Part shown: positions 48,017 to 56,877 of the stretch, piece by piece
Layout of the letters: each line of letters opens with the position of its first letter
Numbering within the stretch: position 1 is the first letter of the stretch
Assembly: GCF_023923225.1 (NCBI RefSeq)
Contig: NZ_CP099489.1
Coordinates: forward strand, 1,178,001 to 1,242,000
DNA: 64,000 nt
Source of the DNA: Ornithinimicrobium faecis
GTDB lineage: Bacteria > Actinomycetota > Actinomycetes > Actinomycetales > Dermatophilaceae
Direction: 5' to 3'
Program-made: the position numbers and the translations under genes
Notes under the pieces: generated by a model
What the model was told of the DNA's origin: nothing
The model's database searches: none
The model's input: only the letters and a program-made list of their open reading frames with translations

Positions 48017-48439
48017 TCAGAAGGAGGGCGGCGGGGGAGGTGGTGGCGGGACGGTGCCCGAGCCTCCGCCCTGCGGCGGGGGAGTCTGGCCCGGGGCGGG
48101 CTGGCCACCAGTGGGCGGTGGTGGTGTGCCCTGGGCTCCGCCGGGGGGCGGAGGCGCACCGAAGCTGCCAGGGGGAGGGGGAGCGGGCTGGGTGTGCACC
48201 TGCAGAGTGTTCAGGCCGCCACTGCCGTCCATGGCCTCCAGCGCCTCGCGCACGCGTGTCAGGTCTGCCGGGTCGACGGCCTGCCCGTGCTGCTCGCGCC
48301 ATGTCAACAGGCCGAAATCACGCAGCAGTCGCTCCGAGTCCCCGGAGCCGGTCCAACTCGATGAGGCCTGGCTGATGGCGGAGTCTGCCTTGGATGCCAG
48401 ATCGTTTGCTGCGGCCTTGGCCTTGTCTAGGAATCCCAT
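48017..48439 (-). CDS. Small protein with proline-rich C terminus
   Basis: The 140-residue protein begins MGFLDKAKAAANDLASKADS, an amphipathic helix of the kind seen in small actinobacterial proteins that sit near AIM24 or stress genes. A short globular part with LLRDFGLLTWREQHGQ follows, then about 55 residues of Pro/Gly/Gln low complexity with PPPP runs. No enzyme motif is present. The ATG at 48439 is chosen because the helix starts there. It is divergent from the AIM24-family gene, about 110 bases apart. The function is unknown; the C-terminal tail suggests interaction rather than catalysis. Confidence 0.75.
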   Translation of the reverse strand: MGFLDKAKAAANDLASKADSAISQASSSWTGSGDSERLLRDFGLLTWREQHGQAVDPADLTRVREALEAMDGSGGLNTLQVHTQPAPPPPGSFGAPPPPGGAQGTPPPPTGGQPAPGQTPPPQGGGSGTVPPPPPPPPSF

Positions 48440-48551
48440 GACTGGGAGCATAGCCTTTCGGGAGTTCCCTGTGACCGTTTCTTTGGGGGACCATTCACAA
48501 CAGGAACCGACTGCGGGGCAGCCGGTCAACACGAGGGAGTGTCGTTCGCAC

Positions 48552-49274
48552 ATGGCAATTCACGGCAAGTTGTTCAACGAACACGCAGAGAACCAGGCGA
48601 CCGATCCGTTCGTCCAGCAGAACAAGAAACTGCTGAAGGTCTCGATGGCCTATGGGCCGGTCCTGGCGCTGACCGGATCGATGGTGGCCTATCAGGGCAG
48701 CATCAGCTTCCAGAACAAGGGGTCCGGGGGTCTGAACAAGCTGATCAAGTCGAAGATGACCGGCGAGGGTGTGGACCTGATGGAGTGCACCGGGCAGGGG
48801 GAGTTGTTCCTGGCGCACGACGCCCAAGACATCCAGGTCATCTATCTGGAGAATGACTCGATCTCCGTCAACGGCAACAGCGTGCTCGCCTTCTCGGCCT
48901 CCATCGACTGGGACATCCACCGCATCCAGGCCCGCGGCGGCATGATGACCGGCGGGCTCTACAACGTCACGCTGCGGGGGACCGGCTATGTGGCCATCAC
49001 CACCCACGGAGAGCCGGTGGCGCTTGACGTGAGCGGCGCCCCGACCTTCGGTGATGCCCAGGCGGTGGTGCTGTGGACCTCCGGGGTGACCATGGACATC
49101 AAGGTGGACACCGGTGGCCTGAAGTCGATGATCCGCGGAGGCACGGGCGAGATGCTGCAGATGGCCTTCGGCGGTCAGGGCCACGTGCTGATCCAGCCTT
49201 CCGAGGGGGTGGCCACCGGCGGGCACCAGCAGGAGTCGTCTGGCGCCAGTGGCATCGGGAGCCTGTTCAACTGA
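48552..49274 (+). CDS. AIM24-family protein
   Basis: The 240-residue protein matches the AIM24/TIGR00266 family, all-beta proteins without known activity: SKMTGEGVDLMECTGQGELFLA, LENDSISVNGNSVLAF, and GGMMTGGLYNVTLRGTGYVAI with the glycine-rich repeats of the double-barrel fold. The C-terminal tail is Ser/Gly-rich. The ATG at 48552 starts MAIHGKLF. No signal peptide is visible. The pairing with the divergent Pro-rich gene may be functional, but that is only suggested by position. Confidence 0.9.
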   Translation: MAIHGKLFNEHAENQATDPFVQQNKKLLKVSMAYGPVLALTGSMVAYQGSISFQNKGSGGLNKLIKSKMTGEGVDLMECTGQGELFLAHDAQDIQVIYLENDSISVNGNSVLAFSASIDWDIHRIQARGGMMTGGLYNVTLRGTGYVAITTHGEPVALDVSGAPTFGDAQAVVLWTSGVTMDIKVDTGGLKSMIRGGTGEMLQMAFGGQGHVLIQPSEGVATGGHQQESSGASGIGSLFN

Positions 49275-49307
49275 CCGCCGGAGCACCAAGAGCACGCTGC
49301 ATAAGAC

Positions 49308-49323
49308 GCAATTATGCAATTGC
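49308..49323. promoter_or_regulatory. A/T-rich palindrome upstream of the aminotransferase-like gene
   Basis: GCAATTATGCAATTGC is a 6-bp dyad with a 4-base centre, flanked by CATAA on the left and TTTATG on the right. It lies about 50 bases before the start of the class V aminotransferase-like gene. It may be an operator; no adjacent regulator is an obvious partner. Confidence 0.4.
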
Positions 49324-49372
49324 GAAGTTTTATGGGGTTGTGTGATCGATGGTGGTCCGGCACGGTGGACTC

Positions 49373-50437
49373 ATGACTGCTGTGACGGACCGCCTCGTTG
49401 TCTCCGAGCGGGCAAGCCAGATCTGGAGCCCGGTGCCGGGCTATCTCAACGCTGCCACGCTCGGGCTGCCGCCGCGGGCGGTGGTCGCGGCGATGCAGGA
49501 CGGGTTGCTCCAGTGGCAGACCGGGCAGGCGTGTCCGGTGCGTTATGGGGAGCTGGCAGAGCAGGCACGGCGCTCGTATGCCGAGCTCGTGGGCGTCTCC
49601 ACCGGCACCGTCGCCATCGGCTCGCAGACCTCGGTCCTGGTGGGCACGGTGGCGGCATCGGTCCCCGACGGCGCCGAGATCGTGTGTGTGACAGGAGACT
49701 TCACGTCAGTCAGTGGCCCGTTCCTCGCGCAGCGCCACCGCGGTGTCACCGTGCGGCACGTCCCGCTCGCGGAGCTGGCCTCGGCCATCGGCCCCTCAAC
49801 GCACCTGGTCGCCTTCAGCCTGGCGCAGAGCAGCACCGGTGAGCTCGCCGACGTGGGTGCGGTCGTCGAGGCGGCCGCGCGTCACGGCGTGCTGACCCTG
49901 TGCGACGTGACCCAGGCGGCGGGCTGGATGCCCGTCGACGCCAGCGTCTTCGACATCACGGTCTGCTCGGGCTACAAGTGGCTCTGCCAGCCACGCGGCA
50001 CGGCCTATCTCACGGTGTCGCCGGACACCCTCGGCCGGATCACACCCGTCAACGCGGGTTGGTATGCAGGAGAGTCGGTCTGGGAGTCCGTCTATGGCCC
50101 GGAGCTGCGCCTGGCGCAGGATGCCCGCCGCCTCGACGTGTCCCCGGCCTGGCTCTGCTGGCTCGGGGCGGCTGCCGCGGGTGAGGCGCTCGCCGCGCTC
50201 GACATGGCGCAGGTGCGCGACCACGACATCGGGCTGGCCAACGGACTGCGGGAGCGCCTGGGGGACGACCTGTGTGCCCGCCCCGTCGTGACCCTGGATG
50301 ACCCGGACGGCACCCGGGTGGCCCGACTCGAGGAAGCCGGGGTCCGGTGCGCCAGCCGGGCCGGCCGCGTGCGCCTGGCCTTCCACGCCTGGAACACCAC
50401 GGCCGACGTCGATCTGGTCGCGGACGCCCTCGGCTGA
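49373..50437 (+). CDS. Aminotransferase class V-fold PLP protein
   Basis: The 354-residue fold-type I PLP enzyme resembles the isopenicillin N epimerase / cysteine desulfurase group. Visible are GYLNAATLGLPPRAVV at the start, the cofactor aspartate in LCDVTQAAGWMPVD, and the PLP lysine in CSGYKWLCQPRG. The C terminus (RVRLAFHAWNTTADVDLV) is typical of the family. It may be a desulfurase, C-S lyase or epimerase; sequence alone does not decide. The ATG at 49373 is used. The gene appears to be monocistronic. Confidence 0.9.
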   Translation: MTAVTDRLVVSERASQIWSPVPGYLNAATLGLPPRAVVAAMQDGLLQWQTGQACPVRYGELAEQARRSYAELVGVSTGTVAIGSQTSVLVGTVAASVPDGAEIVCVTGDFTSVSGPFLAQRHRGVTVRHVPLAELASAIGPSTHLVAFSLAQSSTGELADVGAVVEAAARHGVLTLCDVTQAAGWMPVDASVFDITVCSGYKWLCQPRGTAYLTVSPDTLGRITPVNAGWYAGESVWESVYGPELRLAQDARRLDVSPAWLCWLGAAAAGEALAALDMAQVRDHDIGLANGLRERLGDDLCARPVVTLDDPDGTRVARLEEAGVRCASRAGRVRLAFHAWNTTADVDLVADALG

Positions 50438-50582
50438 CCACGACTCTTGCCGCCCGCGGTCCACGCGGAGCCGCCGCCCAGGCTTCTGAGCAGGGCAGTC
50501 TCCTCGCTGATCGCCCGCTGGTCACCTGACGGTCGGCGTGCTGTTCACATGTTGGTCACCCGACTCCGCTTCTCTGAGAAGC

Positions 50583-51917
50583 GTGTTGCCACACCAGCCT
50601 CACGGCCCGGTCACCCCGGGGGATCCGCAGTCCGCGCAGATGGCCGCCGCGCGGGCGACCGCGCACCACGGACCGCAGGCACCCGGCGCCCGCAGCGGGA
50701 CCGCGCTGTGCCTGTCCGGCGGCGGGTTCCGCGCGGCCCTGTTCCACCTGGGGGCCACCCGCAGACTGAACGAGCTCGGCATACTCGGACGGTTGCGCAC
50801 CATCAGCGCAGTCTCCGGCGGTGCCATCGTGGCCAACCTGCTGGCTGATCCGCGCCTGGAGTGGCCCGACCCCCTGGGGGACCCGGCTCCGGTCGTTGGG
50901 TTCGAGGAGTGTGTCGCCGAGCCGCTGCGACGGCTGACCGGACGCAACGTGCGCACGCCCGCGCTGCTGTCCCGGATCCGTCCGAGCGGCTGGAATCGCC
51001 CGGACGCCAGCGTCGAGAGCCTGGCCGAGCAGCTGGCGGTCATCGTGCCCTGGTGGTCCTCCGACCTGCGCTACAACGATCGGCGCGGGCCGGTGATCCT
51101 CACCTCCGCCACCGAGATCGGCTATGGCGTGAGCTGGGTCTTCGCTGACTCGCGCTCGGTGGCTCCGCGCGGCCGGATCGGGGACCACCGGCTCGGCTAT
51201 GCCGCGCCGCCACCGGGGCTGCGGATCGCCGACGCGGTCGCGGCCTCCTGCGCCTACCCACCCTTCTTTCCGCCGATGGAGCTCGATGGTCGCACCCTCG
51301 CGCTGCGCGGTGGGGTGCCCGACGCCAGCGAGGACCCCCGCGTCAGCGATGGCCTGCTCGAGCGCATCCAGCTGGCCGACGGCGGGATCTACGACAACCT
51401 CGGTGTCGAGCCCGTCTGGTCCGATCATGCAGCGGTGCTCGTCAGTGACGGGGGAGCGGTCTTTCGCTCCCAGCCCGCTGGCTCGGTGGTCGGCCGCCTG
51501 TTGCGCACCCTGTCCATCGCCGGGTCCGGTCAGCAGACCACCCGGTTGCGCTGGCTGCGGGCGAGCTTCTCGGCCGGACTGCTGCAGGGGGCCACGTGGT
51601 CGCTGGAGTCCACCAACACCGTCTCGCGCGTCCCCGGTCACGGCCCCCTGCCCGGCGAGTTGCGCGGCTATCCGGCGGAGCTGGTCGACCAGATCAACCA
51701 GGTGCGCACGGACCTGGACGCCTTCCGCCCCGCCGAGCAGCACATCCTGGAACGGCACGGGTATGCCGTGGCGGACGCCAGGGTGCAGCGGCACAGTCCC
51801 GAGTTGGTTGCCCTGGCGGCCGACTTCACGCCGCCCCACCCTGAGGTCGCCGACCCGGTCACGGTGCGTCACCTGCTGCGTCACTCTGGTCAACTGCGGG
51901 CGCTGGGACGTCGCTGA
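50583..51917 (+). CDS. Patatin-like phospholipase
   Basis: This is a roughly 444-residue serine lipase or acyl hydrolase with a Ser-Asp dyad. The oxyanion loop is LCLSGGGFRAALFHLG, the nucleophile serine lies in ISAVSGGAIVAN, and the aspartate in LADGGIYDNLG. No signal peptide is evident. The start is uncertain: GTG at 50583 or an ATG at 50640; both precede the catalytic core by enough. Substrates are probably phospholipids or other acyl esters at the membrane. No operon partner is apparent. Confidence 0.9.
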   Translation: MLPHQPHGPVTPGDPQSAQMAAARATAHHGPQAPGARSGTALCLSGGGFRAALFHLGATRRLNELGILGRLRTISAVSGGAIVANLLADPRLEWPDPLGDPAPVVGFEECVAEPLRRLTGRNVRTPALLSRIRPSGWNRPDASVESLAEQLAVIVPWWSSDLRYNDRRGPVILTSATEIGYGVSWVFADSRSVAPRGRIGDHRLGYAAPPPGLRIADAVAASCAYPPFFPPMELDGRTLALRGGVPDASEDPRVSDGLLERIQLADGGIYDNLGVEPVWSDHAAVLVSDGGAVFRSQPAGSVVGRLLRTLSIAGSGQQTTRLRWLRASFSAGLLQGATWSLESTNTVSRVPGHGPLPGELRGYPAELVDQINQVRTDLDAFRPAEQHILERHGYAVADARVQRHSPELVALAADFTPPHPEVADPVTVRHLLRHSGQLRALGRR

Positions 51918-52009
51918 CGACGCGGCTGATGCTCGGTCCTTGCTGGAACTAGAGATTTTCCTGACCATCTTGGGTGTTCCCGTTTACTTCCGGAGTGATC
52001 TGCGCCACA

Positions 52010-52798
52010 ATGAAGATTGTGCTAATCACCCGAGACCCGTTAGAGGTCGTCGTGGAGATGGTGACAGCGGTCTCTCTGGCGCCAGAGCGCCTTGAGGACC
52101 GGGTGAACGCCATCGTTGACATCCTGAGCCCCGACCTTGGTTCACATCTCGGGCTGCTGATCCGTGCCGACCTCACGGACCTGGACATCCAGGTCCTGGG
52201 GCGTCACATGTCCGCTGGGGCCCGCAGCCACCTGCGCCATCAGATCCGTCATCAGCTCAAGGACCCGCTCCTTGAGCCGGTCGTGCGCGGCGATCTGACG
52301 CCGACCACGGCGGCACGGGCGTTCGGCGAGCAGGCCTGGCGCGAGTCCACCACTCGAGCCGCGGTGATGGTGTCCTTCGGCATCGACCAGATCGCCACGC
52401 TGCCGGTGCACGGCGGCTCCAACGTCGTGGTCTTCATGCTGGGTCGTGTGGGGCAGGACTTCACCGAGGACGACCTCGCCCTCCTGCGTGCGGTGCAGCC
52501 GGTGGTCACGGGGCTCGGCACGCTCCTGCGGTTGCCTCGGCACGCGCAGCAGCTCCTGGTGGCAGACAACACGGCGATGGAGCACGCGCTGACCGAGCGT
52601 GAGGTGCAGGTCCTGGAGCTGCTCGCGCAGGGCTACAAGGCAACGGTGATTGCGCGCAAGGCCGGGTGCTCGACGCGCACCGTCCACCGTCACCTCGGCC
52701 ACATCTACGACAAGCTCGGGGTGGGTGACCGGCTCAGCGCGGTCAACCGGGCGCACGTGCTGGGCGTGCTCGACCTAGACCCGGTCGACATGTCCTGA
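52010..52798 (+). CDS. LuxR-type transcriptional regulator
   Basis: The 262-residue regulator has an N-terminal domain of about 180 residues of uncertain fold (possibly GAF-like, with FGIDQIATLPVHGGSNVVVF) and a C-terminal LuxR helix-turn-helix: LTEREVQVLELLAQGYKA and AGCSTRTVHRHLGHIYDKLG. No receiver domain or phospho-acceptor motif is present, so it is not a classical response regulator. The ATG at 52010 gives MKIVLITRDP. Signal and target are unknown. Confidence 0.88.
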   Translation: MKIVLITRDPLEVVVEMVTAVSLAPERLEDRVNAIVDILSPDLGSHLGLLIRADLTDLDIQVLGRHMSAGARSHLRHQIRHQLKDPLLEPVVRGDLTPTTAARAFGEQAWRESTTRAAVMVSFGIDQIATLPVHGGSNVVVFMLGRVGQDFTEDDLALLRAVQPVVTGLGTLLRLPRHAQQLLVADNTAMEHALTEREVQVLELLAQGYKATVIARKAGCSTRTVHRHLGHIYDKLGVGDRLSAVNRAHVLGVLDLDPVDMS

Positions 52799-52946
52799 TC
52801 GCCTCTGAGACAGGCCAACTGGAGCTCACAGAAAAACTGCAGGTTCATCCTCCAGGATGATGCGGGGCCGCCCGCAGATGCGGCAGAGTGAAACTCACGC
52901 GACCAGGGCTGTGCCGATCCGGCACCCAGTGGTCGCCTGGCCTGTC

Positions 52947-52993
52947 AAGTGCCGGGTGGTGCCTCTTCCCGGGGCCGCACCGCCCGGCACTTT
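52947..52993. terminator. Long stem-loop downstream of the LuxR gene
   Basis: AAGTGCCGGGTGGTGC at 52947 pairs with GCACCGCCCGGCACTT at 52977 over 16 bases, with one G-T wobble and a 14-base loop, followed by a short T tract. It lies about 150 bases past the LuxR stop and 100 bases before the PRC-barrel start. It is probably a terminator; a regulatory hairpin is possible. Confidence 0.6.
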
Positions 52994-53099
52994 GCTGCCC
53001 GCGCCCGGACCGGAGTGCTCCGGTGGCGCCCTCTGGCACAGGCGGATACGTTCGAAGTGATCCGGTGCGACGCCGGGACCTCGACCGAGGAGAGTTGAC

Positions 53100-54647
53100 G
53101 TGCCCATCAACAGTGAACACCTTGCCAGCCTGACGGACGCCGATGTGATTGACCAGCACGGGGACAAGGTCGGTGGGGTGGGTCAGATCTATCTGGACGA
53201 CGCCACCGGCCAGCCTGCCTGGGCCAGCGTCAAGAGCGGCCTGTTCGGGATGCGTGAGTCCTTTGTGCCGCTGCACACAGCAGACGTCGTGGACGGCAAG
53301 ATCTCCGTGCCGTTCACCAAGGACTTCATCAAGGACGCGCCGCGCGTCGACGCAGACAATCATCTCGACGACAGCCAGCAGGCGACGCTCTACAGCTATT
53401 ACGGCCTGGACCGCCCCACTGCGGCCGCGCCCGGGGGTGGCGCGGACGAGACCGCGACCTTCACCAGCGAGCAGACGGCCGCTGACATGACCGACGGGCG
53501 GACGGAGGGCCTGCCCGCCCCGTCCGCGGACAACGGTCAGGACGGTGCAGTCACCACGGAATACACCACCCCGGGGACGGCCCAGGAGGCGGTGCCCGTT
53601 GCTGTCGACGACGGCAACGACCTCGGCAGCGGAGAAACTCCCGGTGCTGAGGTGCGGGGCGGCCAGCAGGATGACGCCACGCCAGAGAAGGCAGCGGCGA
53701 TCGGTGCGGCCGGTGCTGCAGGTGCAGGTGCTGCAGCGGCAGGCGCCGCGAGTCACGGAGCGCCCGAGACGAGCGATGGGGTGGCAGGCGAGAGCCGCGA
53801 GCCACGCCCTGGGGACCCAGACTGGGACGAGACGCATCACGCGACCTTCCAGCAGGAGAACCCGGCGGCCCAGGCCGACTGGGCTGCCGAGCAGGCGCCG
53901 GAGGAGCCCATCTCCACGACGTGGTCCGTGCCGCCGACCGAGCCAGCCGACGAGGAGGCCACCAAGGTGGGGCGCTCCGGCTATTCCTCCGACCGGCCGG
54001 CCGCCCACTCCTCGGCCTACGAGGGGCACCACACCCCCGCGGCAACTCCACCGGAGGGCATCGGTTCGAGTGATGCTGCCGCCACTGATGTTGAGGGGGC
54101 GGTCGATTCAGGACAGTTCGGCTCGGTCGAGCCGGTGACTGCTCCCGCGGCCGGCGACCCGATGGACGATGCCGTGACTGGCGCATCGGGCCAGACCGGC
54201 ACGGGCTATCCCGACGAGGCGTCCGTGGCGGAGACGCCCGAGACCACTGGCGTGGGTGCCGGTGGGCCCATCCTGGGCGGCGCCGTGGCAGGTGGCGTTG
54301 CGGCAGCGGGCGTGGCGGCCACGGACACGGAGACGACGGCCTACGAGGTGCCGGGCCAGGAGGCGGGCTCGCCCACCACCGATGCCCAACCAGGTGCCGA
54401 GTTTGCCGCTGATCGCGAGGAGCCCTTCGACGGTGGCACTGCACCGGAGGGGGTCGGCGACGAGGGAGCCCTCGTGGCAGGGACCGATGCCGGGGACGCT
54501 AGCGGAGAGCCGGACGTCAGCGGAGAGCCGGACGTCAGCAACGAGCCCGAGGTGTTTGGCGCGACGGGCTATCGGCCCGACCGCGACGGCTCCGACATGA
54601 CCGACGAGGAGCGCGAGCGGCTCAACGAGGCACGCGGCGCCCTGTGA
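53100..54647 (+). CDS. PRC-barrel domain protein with long low-complexity tail
   Basis: The 515-residue protein has an N-terminal PRC-barrel (about residues 5-95: LTDADVIDQHGDKVGGVGQI and RESFVPLHTADVVDGKISVP). A tail of about 400 residues follows, rich in Ala, Gly, Glu, Thr and Pro, acidic, with no recognised domain, a long Ala/Gly run (GAAGAAGAGAAAAGAA) and a short DVSGEPDVSGEPDVS-type repeat near the end. PRC barrels bind or scaffold in RNA processing, photosynthetic and stress proteins. GTG start after GGAGAGTTGAC. A bidirectional terminator follows. Confidence 0.85.
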   Translation: MPINSEHLASLTDADVIDQHGDKVGGVGQIYLDDATGQPAWASVKSGLFGMRESFVPLHTADVVDGKISVPFTKDFIKDAPRVDADNHLDDSQQATLYSYYGLDRPTAAAPGGGADETATFTSEQTAADMTDGRTEGLPAPSADNGQDGAVTTEYTTPGTAQEAVPVAVDDGNDLGSGETPGAEVRGGQQDDATPEKAAAIGAAGAAGAGAAAAGAASHGAPETSDGVAGESREPRPGDPDWDETHHATFQQENPAAQADWAAEQAPEEPISTTWSVPPTEPADEEATKVGRSGYSSDRPAAHSSAYEGHHTPAATPPEGIGSSDAAATDVEGAVDSGQFGSVEPVTAPAAGDPMDDAVTGASGQTGTGYPDEASVAETPETTGVGAGGPILGGAVAGGVAAAGVAATDTETTAYEVPGQEAGSPTTDAQPGAEFAADREEPFDGGTAPEGVGDEGALVAGTDAGDASGEPDVSGEPDVSNEPEVFGATGYRPDRDGSDMTDEERERLNEARGAL

Positions 54648-54702
54648 GGCGCTGACCGCTCCCAGGCTTGACAACTCCCAGGCCTGACCGCACCCAGAAC
54701 TG

Positions 54703-54738
54703 ACAGCGCCGCCCGACCATGTGGTCGGGCGGCGCTGT
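54703..54738. terminator. Bidirectional intrinsic terminator
   Basis: A perfect 17-bp inverted repeat, ACAGCGCCGCCCGACCA against TGGTCGGGCGGCGCTGT, is separated by two bases, with T-containing tails. It sits between two convergent genes (PRC-barrel and lexA). Confidence 0.88.
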
Positions 54739-54852
54739 TGGTGTCGGTGCCACCTGCCGGAGAGGGGGGAGGACCAGCAGGCGGCACCAGTTGGAGACTC
54801 CCTGGAAACGCACGCCGGAACCGACGTGTTCCCGAGGGGCGATGGGCAGGTC

Positions 54853-55599
54853 TCAGAGGCGGCGCAGGACCGCCGTGACCTTGCCCAGGACGACGGCGTC
54901 GTCGCCATCGATGGGGTCGTAGGCGTCGTTGTGCGGCAGCAACCAGAGCTTGCCGTCGGTGCGCTTGAAGGTCTTGACCGTGGCCTCGTTGTCCAGCATG
55001 GCCGCAACGATGTCGCCGTTGATGGCATCCTGCTGACGCTTCACCACGACCCAGTCGCCGTCGCAGATCGCGGCATCGATCATTGAGTCGCCGACCACCT
55101 TGAGCAGGAAGAGCTCGCCCTCACCGACGATCTGCTTGGGCAGCGGGAAGACATCCTCCACCGCCTGCTCGGCCAGGATCGGACCGCCGGCCGCGATGCG
55201 GCCCACGACGGGGACATAGGAGGCCTGGGGGCGGGCATCGCCGATGCCGGTGTCGTCGTAGGCAACGTCGGAGTAGTCCTCGCCCTGGGGCGCGACCGGC
55301 TCGTCCGGGTGAGCGCCGCGGCGATAGCCAGGGGCCGAGCCCTCGGAGCCGGGCAGGACGACCTCGATGGCCCGCGGGCGATTGGGGTCGCGCCGCAGGT
55401 AACCCTTGCGCTCAAGCATCCGCAGTTGATAGGCCACGGACGAGGGGGAGGCGAGCTGCACGGCCTCGCCGATCTCGCGCAGGCTCGGCGGATAACCACG
55501 CTGATCGACGGAGTCGCGGATCACCTGCAGCACCTTTGCCTGTCGTGCCGTCAGATCCGCCCGTCCGTCGCGGTCCGGTAGATCGTGAACATCTGCCAT
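54853..55599 (-). CDS. lexA: LexA repressor (SOS regulator)
   Basis: LexA represses DNA-repair genes until RecA filaments trigger its self-cleavage. The 248-residue protein has the N-terminal winged helix ([20 protein letters not shown], then [19 protein letters not shown]), a linker of about 50 residues longer than in enterics, the cleavage site RIAAGGPI (Ala-Gly bond), and the catalytic serine in VVGDSMIDA and lysine in DWVVVKRQQ. The LysM gene diverges from it with two LexA-like boxes in between. The ATG start gives [12 protein letters not shown]. Confidence 0.97.
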   Translation of the reverse strand: MADVHDLPDRDGRADLTARQAKVLQVIRDSVDQRGYPPSLREIGEAVQLASPSSVAYQLRMLERKGYLRRDPNRPRAIEVVLPGSEGSAPGYRRGAHPDEPVAPQGEDYSDVAYDDTGIGDARPQASYVPVVGRIAAGGPILAEQAVEDVFPLPKQIVGEGELFLLKVVGDSMIDAAICDGDWVVVKRQQDAINGDIVAAMLDNEATVKTFKRTDGKLWLLPHNDAYDPIDGDDAVVLGKVTAVLRRL

Positions 55600-55695
55600 C
55601 GTCCTGCCCCTCTCGCTCCCGGACCCTGGCTGCCCTGAACCTGCAGGTCAGTGGCTCTGTCAGTGGTCCCTGGTTAGGTATTTCACGTGACCATA

Positions 55696-55735
55696 TCGTA
55701 CGAGTTTTCGAACGGGCAGGCAAACACCCGTTCGA
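55696..55735. promoter_or_regulatory. Two LexA (SOS) boxes
   Basis: The actinobacterial LexA box is TCGAAC-n4-GTTCGA. TCGTACGAGTTTTCGA at 55696-55711 matches with two changes, and GCAAACACCCGTTCGA at 55720-55735 has a perfect right half. The half-sites TCGAACGGG and CCCGTTCGA also form a 9-bp dyad with a 10-base spacer. The pair sits between lexA and the LysM gene, able to control both. Confidence 0.75.
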
Positions 55736-55827
55736 CTGGCGTGTCGACAAAGTTCGCACGACTGTGCTACACATGGAACATGCGTCCGATCGCACACGCG
55801 TTCGGAGCAGGCAGAGACGGAGGGACC

Positions 55828-56241
55828 ATGAGCGCCATCGCACTGCACGACATCCTCGAGGACTTCGAGCCCGCACCCACGGGGCGTGGCCCGCGGCGGC
55901 GGGACCACCTGCGGGTGGTGCGGCCCGGGGAGACCGCTCCTGCGGTGCAGCCAGCCGACGAGGGGCGGCTGACGATCACCCGGCGCGGGCGCCTGACGGT
56001 GACGCTGGCCGCGACCACACTGGTGGCGCTGACGGTGCTGGCAGCGGCGGGGCTGCTGCCAGCCGCAGCCGATGGCGGCGAGACGGTGGTCGTGCAGCCG
56101 GGACAGACACTGTCCCAGATCGCGGTGACCGAGCTGCCGGAGCTGCCGCTGGACCGCGCGATCGTGCAGTTGCAGCTGACCAACAACCTGAACTCGCTGG
56201 ACATCCAGGCGGGCACGACGCTGGAGATCCCGGGCAACTGA
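55828..56241 (+). CDS. LysM-domain membrane protein divergent from lexA (Rv2719c/ChiZ-like)
   Basis: The 137-residue protein has a cytoplasmic N terminus of about 55 residues, one transmembrane segment (about 62-82) and a C-terminal LysM domain (VVVQPGQTLSQIAVTE, then LNSLDIQAGTTLEIPG). In mycobacteria the gene divergent from lexA, Rv2719c (ChiZ), encodes a LysM protein induced by SOS that inhibits division; the position and architecture here are the same. The ATG at 55828 follows GGAGGGACC. LexA boxes upstream support SOS control. Confidence 0.85.
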   Translation: MSAIALHDILEDFEPAPTGRGPRRRDHLRVVRPGETAPAVQPADEGRLTITRRGRLTVTLAATTLVALTVLAAAGLLPAAADGGETVVVQPGQTLSQIAVTELPELPLDRAIVQLQLTNNLNSLDIQAGTTLEIPGN

Positions 56242-56318
56242 GTTGGCGGCCCGTCGAGACGCGGTTCGCTAGCGCGCCTCGGGTGCGCGGGACTAGTCCG
56301 CGTCGCGGGGGCGCGGAG

Positions 56319-56828
56319 CTAGTCCGCGTCGCGGGTGCTGGTGACGGCCTCCCAGACCACGGGCAGTTGCTCACTGGGGATGAAGAAGCCGCTGATGTGG
56401 GGATCGAACATCAGACCGTGGATGCCGGCGCCGACATAGGTGGCGCTCGACTCGATGACCTCGCCCGGGGGCAGGGCGATCGCATTGAGGTCGTCGGTCG
56501 GTCCGATCATGTCCTGCTGCACGGCGAAGTCATGGGCCCGCTCAGACGTCGTGAACGTCAAGAGCATCAGCTGTCCGTCGATCTCGGCGGCGGCCGGCGA
56601 CTCCAGGCCCGGGTCACCGACGGCGATGAACCACCAGTGGTCCAGACCCATGGTCAGGCGCCACAGAGCGGCCATGCCAACCTGGTCCTCCGGGCCGGTG
56701 ACCTGCGCGGCGAGCCGATCGGTCTCACTCGGGGCAGGAGCGTCCGGGCTTGCTGCCGGGGCGGCCTCCGCTCCCTCTTCCGCGGCGTCGGGCTGACCCG
56801 GGAAGCCATCATTATTCGGTTCGCTCAT
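56319..56828 (-). CDS. SseB-like protein
   Basis: The 169-residue protein has an acidic low-complexity N terminus (about residues 1-40, Ala/Pro/Glu) and then a domain reminiscent of the SseB N-terminal fold: HWWFIAVGDPGLESPAAAEI, GQLMLLTFTTSERAHDFAVQ, and a C terminus ending near VWEAVTSTRDAD. SseB-type proteins are small and of unclear function in actinobacteria. The stop region is duplicated immediately downstream: CTAGTCCGCGTCGCGGG occurs at 56293 and again at 56319. The ATG at 56828 is supported by MSEPNNDGF. Confidence 0.65.
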   Translation of the reverse strand: MSEPNNDGFPGQPDAAEEGAEAAPAASPDAPAPSETDRLAAQVTGPEDQVGMAALWRLTMGLDHWWFIAVGDPGLESPAAAEIDGQLMLLTFTTSERAHDFAVQQDMIGPTDDLNAIALPPGEVIESSATYVGAGIHGLMFDPHISGFFIPSEQLPVVWEAVTSTRDAD

Positions 56829-56877
56829 AGGGCCAGTCGACCACATTCTCGGGCCAATCGCCCCACGCGGACACCGG

